Positions 1-5,189 of a stretch of DNA of 5,633 nt are shown here, in pieces; position 1 is the stretch's first letter; each line of letters starts with the position of its first letter. Source of the stretch: Acidobacteriota bacterium. Its GTDB lineage: Bacteria; Acidobacteriota; Terriglobia; UBA7540. Location of the stretch: contig PMYF01000078.1 in NCBI GenBank assembly GCA_003171295.1, positions 1 through 5,633 on the forward strand, written 5' to 3'. Both the position numbers and the translations under genes were made by a program. The notes under the pieces are model-generated. The model saw only the letters and a list, made by a program, of their open reading frames with translations, searched no databases and was not told the origin of the DNA.

Positions 1-457
1 CGCCCCCGGATATAGGAACGGCGAACTCGGGGAATAGCTTGTTGAACAGCGTGGGGCGGGCTTCGGAATTCCAGATGGCATCCCCGTTTTCCTTGCGCTT
101 TCCGTCATACCCCGGCACGGCGAAGTAGGACTTTACCAGCGCCACGATGGCGTCGGAGAGGTCTCCATCTCCGGTGTTTATAGCCACGGTTATATCCGGG
201 AAGGTTATAAGCCATTGGGTGGCATCGGATGCTTGCAATGTAGTTTTCCACCCAAATCTCGGAAACAAAAGCAGCCTATCCCGTATCTGCTCGGGCTGGT
301 CCTTGATGGACTTGGTAGGGTCCTTGCGGACGAAGAAATCCTCGCAGAGGGACCTGTGGAGCGATTCGATCAAGGGAATGCCCAGGACCTGAGTGTCGAG
401 GTAATACAGGTCCGTCTGGGACTTGAAGCGAAGATCATCTCGTTCGGATTTTGTCAT
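1..457 (-). CDS. terL: Terminase large subunit, N-terminal part (partial, runs off left edge)
   Basis: An open frame starts at ATG 457-455 and continues for 152 codons without a stop to the window edge. TerL is the packaging motor: an N-terminal ATPase pumps DNA into the prohead and a C-terminal nuclease cuts concatemers. Only the start of the ATPase half is visible. Residues about 62-73 (LLLFPRFGWKTT) look like a strand plus a deviant Walker A of the PR-x-x-x-K-T/S-T type seen in many phage terminases. They are followed by a helix and the QWLITFPDITVAINTG segment (81-96), which fits the next strand of a terminase ATPase. Walker B and the nuclease domain lie outside the window. No good Shine-Dalgarno precedes the ATG (GGTTTTCTACCT), and no other start codon lies in frame back to the upstream stop near 536. 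The ATG overlaps the TGA of a mini-ORF. Another P-loop ATPase is possible, but the context favours TerL. Confidence 0.75.
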   Translation of the reverse strand, partial: MTKSERDDLRFKSQTDLYYLDTQVLGIPLIESLHRSLCEDFFVRKDPTKSIKDQPEQIRDRLLLFPRFGWKTTLQASDATQWLITFPDITVAINTGDGDLSDAIVALVKSYFAVPGYDGKRKENGDAIWNSEARPTLFNKLFPEFAVPISGG

Positions 458-552
458 AGGTAGAAAACCAAGGCACCCGGACCCGGTTCTTGGGCACGGA
501 CCACCGGAGCGGAGGAGAAGACTTTCGAGGTATGGCTACCCCGCCGTACCAT
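454..552 (-). CDS. Possible 32-aa leader mini-ORF ahead of terL
   Basis: An ATG at 552-550 opens a 32-codon frame (begins MVRRGSHTSK, ends ALVFYL). Its TGA (456-454) overlaps the terL ATG as ATGA, the same junction type used elsewhere in this operon. The terL start has no visible Shine-Dalgarno, so translating this frame could deliver ribosomes to terL. Against it: the peptide resembles nothing I know, its own ribosome site is weak (GAGG about 14 nt upstream), and the region also forms inverted repeats, so it may simply be structured spacer RNA. Confidence 0.2.
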   Translation of the reverse strand: MVRRGSHTSKVFSSAPVVRAQEPGPGALVFYL

Positions 553-566
553 CCGCCCGGGTGCCT
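471..566 (-). repeat. 10-bp inverted repeat bracketing the terL leader
   Basis: AGGCACCCGG at 471-480 and CCGGGTGCCT at 557-566 are perfect reverse complements 76 nt apart. Inside lies a second potential hairpin, GGTATGG (about 529-535) with CCGTACC (544-550), seven pairs with one wobble. A transcript could fold into a closed structure spanning nearly the whole 118-nt gap between the 69-aa gene and terL. There is no T-run, so it is not a standard intrinsic terminator. I found no tRNA T-loop in it. It could modulate terL translation or mark an RNA processing site; that is inference. Confidence 0.5.
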
Positions 567-575
567 CGGAACTTG

Positions 576-785
576 TTACTTCCCCCAGTGCTTCATGTTC
601 TCGGCCAAGGTGGCCATCGAACGGACATGGGGATTGCCGGAGTTTTTCGCTTTTGCCAGCTTGTCGGCTGGGATAGGCTGGCCTTCCGGCACGCCGAGAT
701 GGCGGTGCAAGGCCCCCTTATGCAGATGAGCCATGCTGCGGTGGAAGGATTTCCTTTCCTTCTCGGGATACTCTTCGTTAGACAT
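576..785 (-). CDS. Small conserved-type phage protein (69 aa), unknown function
   Basis: The 69-aa product starts MSNEEYPEKE and contains a distinctive stretch around residues 22-50 (HKGALHRHLGVPEGQPIP, then DKLAKAKNS). This resembles small phage proteins often found near packaging genes, with the pattern GALH-x-x-LGVP-x-G-x-x-IP followed by LAKA and a tail with NP-x-V-x-x-x-A-x-LA. The function of that family is not known to me. I chose the ATG at 785 because it overlaps the upstream stop by 8 nt (ATGTCTAA) and has a G-rich ribosome site (GGGGGG) about 8-9 nt upstream. A seven-codon extension (MGRGVCL) to 806 is possible but less likely. The protein is basic and histidine-rich with no membrane segment. 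Confidence 0.75.
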   Translation of the reverse strand: MSNEEYPEKERKSFHRSMAHLHKGALHRHLGVPEGQPIPADKLAKAKNSGNPHVRSMATLAENMKHWGK

Positions 786-1164
786 TAGGCATACCCCCCT
801 TCCCATGAATCGTCTCGGGACTCAATTCCTTCTCGCCGACGTTTGGGCCGCCCCAGTGATCTTCAAGGTGCTGATGTAGCCCATCCAGGTCGCCTTCGTG
901 CTCGGCGGGGATGAGATGCTCCGTAGTATCTTGCCCCGGACCAATCTCGCCCGCTTGATCGTGAATGTGCTTTGCGATGAATCCGCCCTCGGCACGGCGT
1001 AGATGGATTTCCTTGGGACGACGATGCTTCTTTCCCTTGGGCTCGGACTTCTCCCCGCCCTTCGGTTCCTTCTCGCCCTTGGCTTCCTCACCCTTGGGCT
1101 TGGCTTCCTTGCCGCCCTTGGACTTCTTGGTAAATTCCAGACCGCGTGATGCAAACTTGTCCAT
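778..1164 (-). CDS. Hypothetical protein with Lys/Glu/Gly-rich linker and C-terminal GGF...H domain (128 aa)
   Basis: The start at ATG 1164 is set by AAGGAG four nucleotides upstream. Residues about 13-49 are low complexity, a chain of KGGKEAKPKGEE-like units that is almost all Lys, Glu, Gly and Pro, expected to be disordered and perhaps able to bind nucleic acid. Residues about 50-105 look folded: HLRRAEGGFIAKHIH, then LIPAEHEGDLDGLHQHLEDHWG. This fits small phage proteins with an x-x-NGG(F/Y)-x-x-x-H strand followed by a helix ending in HL-x-x-H-x-G. I cannot name a function. It starts 8 nt after the 51-aa gene stops and overlaps the 69-aa gene by 8 nt. Longer starts toward 1245 would overlap the 51-aa gene almost entirely and lack a ribosome site. 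Confidence 0.75.
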   Translation of the reverse strand: MDKFASRGLEFTKKSKGGKEAKPKGEEAKGEKEPKGGEKSEPKGKKHRRPKEIHLRRAEGGFIAKHIHDQAGEIGPGQDTTEHLIPAEHEGDLDGLHQHLEDHWGGPNVGEKELSPETIHGKGGMPNV

Positions 1165-1172
1165 GTTGCTCC

Positions 1173-1328
1173 TTATTTCTCTCGATGACCTCGGGGACGA
1201 ACCACTCGCTTGGGCAGCTTCTTGCCCCTGGTGGCCGCATCCCACTCCCCCACGTTAACGCCCTGCGCTTCGAGCTTCTTCTTGTTGGCGTGGAAAAATC
1301 GTTCTTGCTTCAATGATCGGTAAGGCAT
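1173..1328 (-). CDS. Short basic phage protein (51 aa), unknown function
   Basis: ATG 1328-1326 opens a 51-codon frame ending in TAA at 1173-1175. The product begins MPYRSLKQERFFHANKKK and continues with GVNVGEWDAATRGKKLPKRV. The pattern S-x-KQ-x-RFF-x-A near the N-terminus and EW-x-x-A-x-x-GK-x-LP further on recurs in very small phage proteins located near terminase or portal genes; I recognise the style but not a function. It is strongly basic. GGGGGA lies three to four nucleotides before the ATG. The upstream gene stops 8 nt before this start and the next starts 8 nt after its stop, so it fills its slot in the operon exactly. Confidence 0.75.
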   Translation of the reverse strand: MPYRSLKQERFFHANKKKLEAQGVNVGEWDAATRGKKLPKRVVRPRGHREK

Positions 1329-1336
1329 GATTCCCC

Positions 1337-1585
1337 CTAAGCTTCCTTCTGCTCAAACACCAAAACCTCTCCGGTAAACGGATCACGCTTGAGCATGATC
1401 TCCCCCGTGGACTCGTTGAGCAGGACCTTGGAAAGGCTGGGGTACTCCATGGTCGCCTTGACGAACTCCCTCGCCCCCTCGCCACCGATCAGTCCCGCCG
1501 TCTGCCGGACTATCTCGAGCGGAAGCTCGATGACCGTGAAGCCGATCTTCATGGTCGCCTTGCCGTTTCCCTTGTCCTTGTCCAT
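1337..1585 (-). CDS. Hypothetical protein (82 aa)
   Basis: The ATG at 1585-1583 overlaps the upstream stop as TAATG, implying translational coupling; AAGGG lies upstream inside the preceding gene. The 82-aa product has a charged N-terminus (MDKDKGNGK), a likely strand-helix-helix core (IGFTVIELPLEIVRQTAG, then GGEGAREFVKATMEYPSLS), and a C-terminal pair of strands (GEIMLKRDPFTGEVLVFEQ). There is no signal peptide or membrane span. I do not recognise the family. A longer in-frame reading to 1738 overlaps the well-supported 56-aa membrane gene in another frame and has an arginine/glycine composition typical of a shadow frame, so I reject it. Confidence 0.65.
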   Translation of the reverse strand: MDKDKGNGKATMKIGFTVIELPLEIVRQTAGLIGGEGAREFVKATMEYPSLSKVLLNESTGEIMLKRDPFTGEVLVFEQKEA

Positions 1586-1755
1586 TACAGTTTTCCCTTC
1601 ATCCAGATGGCGAAGGCCCTCAGCTTGGTGTTGGTGCTCTTCTCCGCCTTGGCGAGCTCGGACAGGACCTCGGCGTCGATCTGCTTTCCCTTGACGACCC
1701 CGGCGAAATAGCTGACCACCCCGACCGCCACGAAACAAACGATGATACCGATCAT
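1585..1755 (-). CDS. Small single-span membrane protein (56 aa)
   Basis: ATG 1755-1753 with AGGAGG five nucleotides upstream starts a 56-aa frame ending in TAA at 1585-1587. Residues 2-21 (IGIIVCFVAVGVVSYFAGVV) form one hydrophobic segment suited to span the inner membrane. The rest is a charged, probably helical tail (KGKQIDAEVLSELAKAEKS, ending WMKGKL). No lysine precedes the span and several follow it, so a cytoplasmic C-terminus fits the positive-inside rule. It begins 13 nt after groES stops and its stop shares one base with the next ATG. Roles such as a lysis accessory or membrane anchor are possible, but the sequence does not decide. Confidence 0.75.
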   Translation of the reverse strand: MIGIIVCFVAVGVVSYFAGVVKGKQIDAEVLSELAKAEKSTNTKLRAFAIWMKGKL

Positions 1756-1768
1756 GATTCCCTCCTAC

Positions 1769-2020
1769 CTATGAACTGTAAAGCACGTCCTCGTCGAAAA
1801 GCACGACAACCGCATAGCCTTCCGCGTCCTCCGTGGTGAACCCGAGATGCTTGGGAAAGCTCACCTTGTCGCCCACCGACCAGACGGAGCCATCGCCCAC
1901 GGCGATCACCGTGCCCCGGTCGGGCTTCTCGCGGCTGCCCTCGGGGATGACCAGACCGGCACCCGATACCTGGCTAACGACATCCGGCCTGATGGCCAGC
2001 CTGTTCTTCCCTAATTTCAT
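1769..2020 (-). CDS. groES: GroES-like co-chaperonin (Cpn10), 83 aa
   Basis: GroES forms a heptameric lid on GroEL and encloses the folding client. The expected order of elements is present: an N-terminal strand (NRLAIRPDVV), a mobile-loop equivalent (about 15-32) with the GroEL-docking hydrophobic triplet LVI at 23-25 (IVL in E. coli), the DRGTVIAVGDG strand-turn at 34-44, VGDKVSFPKH at 49-58, and the closing FDEDVLY at 75-81. At 83 aa it is shorter than the usual 95-97. About ten residues are missing after VGDG, where E. coli GroES has its roof hairpin. The start has GGAGGG at 2029-2034 with 8-nt spacing. It lies after groEL and overlaps its end by 47 nt in another frame, the reverse of the usual bacterial order. 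Confidence 0.9.
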   Translation of the reverse strand: MKLGKNRLAIRPDVVSQVSGAGLVIPEGSREKPDRGTVIAVGDGSVWSVGDKVSFPKHLGFTTEDAEGYAVVVLFDEDVLYSS

Positions 2021-3476
2021 GGACGGTACCCTCCGTGCTGAGAATCTGCATAGCTATTGAACTGGCGTTTCGCAACGCAGCCTTGACGACGGCGGCGGGA
2101 TCGAGGATGTCCGTGTTGACGGAGACATCATGCCCCGCATTGGCACATATCTGGTTGTAGGGTGACCGGCAAGCCTCCCTGATTATGGAATCGAAAGCCA
2201 GGGCGCAGGCGGCATCGGAGAGAGCCACTCCCGCCCCGGCGACAACGCCTTCCCGGACGGCGGCCATGGTCGCCCCCACGGCGTCCTCGCATCTGTCCTT
2301 CTTCTCCGACTGCTCGGCAAAGGTCACGCCCCCCACACGGATGATCGCGATCTGCCCGCTCAGGAAGGCGATGCGCTCGGTCAACTGCGCACGCTCATAT
2401 TCGCCCTCGCTGGCTTCCCGCTGCACGCGCAGCGACGCTATGCGCTCCAGCAGCAGACTGGGATCGCCGTGCCCGGCTAGGATGGTGGTGGTATTCTTCG
2501 TGACTATCGCCGATCCCGCCACTCCGAAATGCTTGAGTTCCACGGTGTCGAGCGGGATGCCCTTCTCATCGGTCAATGCCGTCGCCCCGGTGACTGCTGC
2601 GACATCCTCCAGGAAAGCCTTGCGCCTGTCGCCGTAGTAGGGAACCACCACCGCACAGCTCTTGATCGCGGCCTTATTGAGCACCATCAATTGCAGGACG
2701 TCGTACTCGAAGTCCTCGCAGATGAAGAGCAGGGGAAGCCCCGTCTTGAAGACGATGTCCATCAGCCTCGTGAACGCTGGCAGTGCCGTCACACGGCGCT
2801 CGAGCAGCAGGATGTAGGGCTGCGTGAGGGTGCATACGCCGGTGGCGGGATCGGTGACGAAGTTCTCTACCTTGAAGCCGCTTCCGAACTTGAGGCCCGC
2901 CGTGCTCTCCACACGGGACTCGTGCGTCCGGCTGTCGGCTATGGATATGCTTCCGTCCGCTCCCGCCGCTTCCACGGCCTCGGAAACGAGGCGTCCTATC
3001 TCGCGATCACCGTTGGCAGCGAGCGTGGCCACGATCTCCGCCCGGTCGCCGAGAGGCTGGGCAGCCTTGTCCAGGTTGGATATCACGGTGTCGACGTCGC
3101 AAGCTATCTCCCGTCGCAGGTCCAGGAAGGACTTGGGGGAAGCCATGGCGAGCCTGAGGATGGTCGTGCCCAGCAAGACCGTGGTGGTCGTGCCATCTCC
3201 GACTTGGCTGACTGTCTTGTTGGCGGCTTGGCGTATCAACGCCGCCCCCATCTCCTCGACGGGATCGGCGAGATGGATGGAGCGTGCTATCGTCACGCCG
3301 TCGCGTGAAACCTGCGGATCGTACCAGATGCGTCCCTCTTTGGAATCCACGGCACGCTCGATTATCGTAGGACGGCCATAAGGCCCCATCGACGCCGCCA
3401 CGAGGTCGTTCATCTTCGTCATCCCGGCCAAAAGACCCTCACGCGCCTCAGTCCCCTTCGACAGGCTTTTGCTCAT
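1974..3476 (-). CDS. groEL: GroEL-like chaperonin (Cpn60), phage-encoded, 500 aa
   Basis: This is an ATP-driven group I chaperonin. Nucleotide-site motifs are intact: MGPYGRP at 30-36, SRDGVTIAR at 57-65 (Asp59 matches E. coli Asp52), GDGTTTT at 93-99 (Asp94 matches Asp87), and CEDAVGAT with Asp398. The apical domain (about 180-370) keeps hydrophobic client/GroES-binding positions (Phe201, Phe206, Leu261, Val265, Leu266), with Asn205 replacing Tyr203. GDRRKAFLED (282-291) and NTTTI (328-332) are classic landmarks. At 500 aa it is about 48 shorter than E. coli GroEL. By eye, about 11 residues are missing after VVAGAG and about 25 just before DILDP (455-460), and the GGM tail is absent. AAGGAG lies 10 nt before the ATG. 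It overlaps the 74-aa gene by 29 nt and groES by 47 nt. Confidence 0.95.
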   Translation of the reverse strand: MSKSLSKGTEAREGLLAGMTKMNDLVAASMGPYGRPTIIERAVDSKEGRIWYDPQVSRDGVTIARSIHLADPVEEMGAALIRQAANKTVSQVGDGTTTTVLLGTTILRLAMASPKSFLDLRREIACDVDTVISNLDKAAQPLGDRAEIVATLAANGDREIGRLVSEAVEAAGADGSISIADSRTHESRVESTAGLKFGSGFKVENFVTDPATGVCTLTQPYILLLERRVTALPAFTRLMDIVFKTGLPLLFICEDFEYDVLQLMVLNKAAIKSCAVVVPYYGDRRKAFLEDVAAVTGATALTDEKGIPLDTVELKHFGVAGSAIVTKNTTTILAGHGDPSLLLERIASLRVQREASEGEYERAQLTERIAFLSGQIAIIRVGGVTFAEQSEKKDRCEDAVGATMAAVREGVVAGAGVALSDAACALAFDSIIREACRSPYNQICANAGHDVSVNTDILDPAAVVKAALRNASSIAMQILSTEGTVHEIREEQAGHQAGCR

Positions 3477-3672
3477 GTGTGTCCCACTCCTTCGCGATTG
3501 CCTTGTTGGCCCAGAGCGACGCCTGCTCCAATGAGGTCAAAGCCAGGGCGCGATACCGACCCTCGGGAACCTCCTCGACGATCAGGCCGTGCACTTGCTC
3601 GAACACCCAGTTGATCCTGTCCAGAGCCGTCTGCTGGGCCGTACCCACCTTGCTGTAGCCGTACATGCTCAT
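3448..3672 (-). CDS. Candidate Acb2/Tad1-like cyclic-nucleotide sponge (anti-CBASS/anti-Thoeris), 74 aa
   Basis: The frame starts MSMYGYSKVG and is mainly two predicted helices: TALDRINWVFEQVHGLIV (15-32) and GRYRALALTSLEQASLWANK (38-57), then AIAKEW. The pattern of a short helix, P-x-(G/S)R, then ALA-x-T-x-LE-x-A-x-x-WA-x-KAIA matches my memory of the helical hairpin of phage Acb2 and Tad1 proteins. Those proteins sequester CBASS or Thoeris signal nucleotides so that the bacterial effector is not triggered. This is recognition by pattern, not a search. The first ATG (3672) is preferred because it overlaps the upstream TGA as ATGA and has AAGGAGG four nucleotides upstream; a second ATG two codons on is possible. 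The gene overlaps groEL by 29 nt, so the two are co-expressed. Other small helical phage proteins could look similar. Confidence 0.55.
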   Translation of the reverse strand: MSMYGYSKVGTAQQTALDRINWVFEQVHGLIVEEVPEGRYRALALTSLEQASLWANKAIAKEWDTHEQKPVEGD

Positions 3673-3839
3673 ATCGCCTCCTTGTGCTTCTCGACCTTTG
3701 CATCGCACCGCTCACATTCCCAGGCTTCGTCCGGGACAATCCCGTTGGGCAGCTCGACATAGCGATCACCATGGCAGCGCTTGCAGCGCTGGTGGATGAC
3801 CACGAGAAACTCGACCGGCTCGATGTCCTTCTTGCTCAT
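3669..3839 (-). CDS. Small zinc-ribbon protein (56 aa)
   Basis: The 56-aa product begins MSKKDIEPVEFLVV. It contains two CxxC knuckles, Cys19-K-R-Cys22 and Cys42-E-R-Cys45, about 20 residues apart. This is the geometry of a zinc ribbon likely to bind one Zn2+ and contact nucleic acid or protein. The ATG at 3839 overlaps the previous TGA as ATGA, GGGAGG lies four nucleotides upstream, and its own TGA overlaps the next ATG. The long upstream extension of this frame (to 4073) is proline/arginine-rich, lies inside other genes and is rejected. The target is unknown; such ribbons occur in phage transcription and replication accessory proteins and in many orphans. Confidence 0.75.
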   Translation of the reverse strand: MSKKDIEPVEFLVVIHQRCKRCHGDRYVELPNGIVPDEAWECERCDAKVEKHKEAI

Positions 3840-4009
3840 TTCGCCTCCCAGTCGCCCCACAGGATCGTGGATATCCACGTGCGGAGGCGTCTCAGCTTGC
3901 TCGGGCGTCCGGGGGGCGGCATGCCGAGCACCTTCCTGAGCGTCAGGAGGACGCCGGGGTCGTAATAGACGATGCGGATGGATGGCCGGGACGCGGATCG
4001 CAACCTCAT
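3836..4009 (-). CDS. Hypothetical basic protein (57 aa)
   Basis: ATG 4009-4007 starts a 57-codon frame whose TGA at 3836-3838 overlaps the zinc-ribbon start (ATGA); its own ATG overlaps the glycosyltransferase stop in the same way (4006-4009). A GTAGGG ribosome site lies just upstream. The product has a basic N-terminus (MRLRSASRPS), then IRIVYYDPGVLLTLRKVLGM, a PPPGRPSK turn, and a basic, tryptophan-bearing C-terminus (LRTWISTILWGDWEAK) that could be an amphipathic helix. I do not recognise it. The exact ATGA junctions on both sides are the main evidence that it is real. Confidence 0.6.
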   Translation of the reverse strand: MRLRSASRPSIRIVYYDPGVLLTLRKVLGMPPPGRPSKLRRLRTWISTILWGDWEAK

Positions 4010-4716
4010 TTAGCCCTACCCTGGCCGTCGCCCCTCGTGCTGCCGGGAGCATGGCCATGGAACGCGGACTCACCCGGGGGGATGCGCTTTGTTGCCCCTA
4101 CCCCGATGATGTCGGGACACTGCATCTGGACATGCCTGCCCGTGATCCCGCTGTTGCGATCCGTCCAGTAGCCCACCAGATTCGTGTCCTGGGGGAAGAT
4201 GCCTGCTGCAGACAGGACCGATCCCACCCATCCGTCCTCGGCACCGGTCAATGGAGGCTCGGCCTCGGCCATGATGGCCAGTGATCGAGCAGACAGCCAA
4301 TAGGCCCCGCCCGAGCAGTAGCCGTCCCTGAACCCGTCGAGATCGCTGAGATGCTGGCCGCCCAGTACCTTGCCGCAGTAGTCCTGGGGAGGGCGGGGGA
4401 GGCCAGGGAAGACGATGGAGTCGTCGTCGATCTTCCACAGCCCCTCGTACCCGAGCCTGTTGGCCAGCCTGAATACCTCGCTCATCTTCTGGGGCAGGCT
4501 GGGGTAGTCATCGGGGACATCATGGCCAGCAAGGGGGGAGAGGATAGCTGAACTGGCCAGGAGGAAGTCAAAATCAAGGACGGTGGAGGGGACCCAGGTC
4601 TTGAGGCAGACTTCAAGGCGGCGTCGATACCGGGGGAGGTCGCAGGTGACCAAGGCTATCAAAGCAGGGAACTTGATGCCGGGTGCCTTGTCGTAGAAGT
4701 AGCCGAGTGAAGCCAT
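4006..4716 (-). CDS. Glycosyltransferase, GT31/beta-1,3-galactosyltransferase-like (236 aa)
   Basis: The protein has the order of landmarks of a GT-A fold, GT31-type transferase. Positions below count from the GTG at 4773. A first strand (FPALIALVTCDLPRYRRR, about 35-52) leads to LKTWVPS, then GLWKIDDDSIVFP (111-123) with the metal-binding DDD at 116-118. Next come YCGKVLGG (132-139), YCSGGAYWLSARSL (152-165), and AEDGWVGSVL (178-187), the counterpart of the ED(V/G)-x-x-G catalytic motif, followed by GIFP. It would move a sugar from a nucleotide donor to a glycan, a base or a virion component; the acceptor is unknown. I chose ATG 4716 (GGAG 9 nt upstream). GTG 4773 has a better GGAGG but adds an AT-rich, atypical 19 codons and overlaps the nuclease gene. 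The C-terminal 25 residues look disordered. The stop overlaps the next gene (ATGA). Confidence 0.7.
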   Translation of the reverse strand: MASLGYFYDKAPGIKFPALIALVTCDLPRYRRRLEVCLKTWVPSTVLDFDFLLASSAILSPLAGHDVPDDYPSLPQKMSEVFRLANRLGYEGLWKIDDDSIVFPGLPRPPQDYCGKVLGGQHLSDLDGFRDGYCSGGAYWLSARSLAIMAEAEPPLTGAEDGWVGSVLSAAGIFPQDTNLVGYWTDRNSGITGRHVQMQCPDIIGVGATKRIPPGESAFHGHAPGSTRGDGQGRAK

Positions 4717-4741
4717 AGGGCGGGTCTCCATAGGGTAAATA

Positions 4742-5143
4742 CTAAAAAAATGGAAACCGTAGAAGCTCTCCACCCTTCACCCTCCACGTTGGGATGGGTG
4801 CCCAGATGGGGATATCTACAACCGCTACAACCGGATGGGAACGGTCGTGGCCATAATTCACGTTATAACCATGCGGGACGAGAGTCCCAAGGAGGTCTAT
4901 GTAGTGCTTCTCAACTGCTTCCCTTTCCCCCACGGGGGGTGTCCTAAGGGTGGTGACCTTAAAAGCACCCGATCCGAACTCCCTAATTGCACGGGAGATG
5001 GGTACTGTAGACCCCCTATTAGCAGCCCCAATATGCCCGTGCCATCGAACCCTCGCCGTCTTGGTAGTCTGACCTACATAGTCCATCCCGTTAATCTTGT
5101 TGTGAATGAGGTATACGACCCCGGTGCCATGCTTTGTCTCCAT
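4742..5143 (-). CDS. GIY-YIG family nuclease (133 aa)
   Basis: The GIY-YIG core is clear: GVVYLIHNKINGMDYVGQT at residues 8-26 carries both signature halves (GVVY and YVG). Arginines follow at 31 and 33 (one is the expected catalytic Arg), and EKHYIDLLGT (78-87) holds the likely metal-binding Glu78. LVPHGYNVNYG (88-98) matches the end of the catalytic domain in phage-encoded members. No DNA-binding NUMOD or zinc finger follows; the last 35 residues (VVAVVDIPIWAPIPTW onward) are unassigned, so target choice is unknown. Such proteins are often free-standing homing endonucleases in phages, and some act in host DNA degradation or repair. ATG 5143 is taken as the start; AAGGG lies only one nucleotide before it, and an alternative TTG at 5158 has no better site. 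It is the first gene after the promoter region. Confidence 0.85.
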   Translation of the reverse strand: METKHGTGVVYLIHNKINGMDYVGQTTKTARVRWHGHIGAANRGSTVPISRAIREFGSGAFKVTTLRTPPVGEREAVEKHYIDLLGTLVPHGYNVNYGHDRSHPVVAVVDIPIWAPIPTWRVKGGELLRFPFF

Positions 5144-5189
5144 TCCCTTCAATACCAACGGAATGAATTATTTCTTAATGGAGACTTGC

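Noticed and set aside
471..566. Long-variable-arm tRNA closed by the 10-bp inverted repeat
   Set aside because: Neither strand shows a T-loop consensus or a credible anticodon arm; the resemblance is limited to length and the outer stem.
147..788. Plus-strand open frames of 79-121 aa at the left end
   Set aside because: They are opposite the minus-strand terminase start and the 69-aa gene, overlap one another and carry no motifs.
1586..1738. N-terminal extension of the 82-aa gene
   Set aside because: It reads through a well-supported small membrane protein in another frame and has the Arg/Gly-rich composition of a shadow frame.
2529..3308. 259-aa plus-strand open frame (and a 185-aa one at 2824-3381) opposite groEL
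   Set aside because: They lie antisense to a certain groEL, have no recognisable motifs, and arise from the codon bias of the GC-rich coding strand.
4717..4773. 19-residue N-terminal extension of the glycosyltransferase from GTG 4773
   Set aside because: It has a good GGAGG site, but the added codons are AT-rich and unlike the rest, and it overlaps the nuclease gene by 32 nt. It remains a real alternative.
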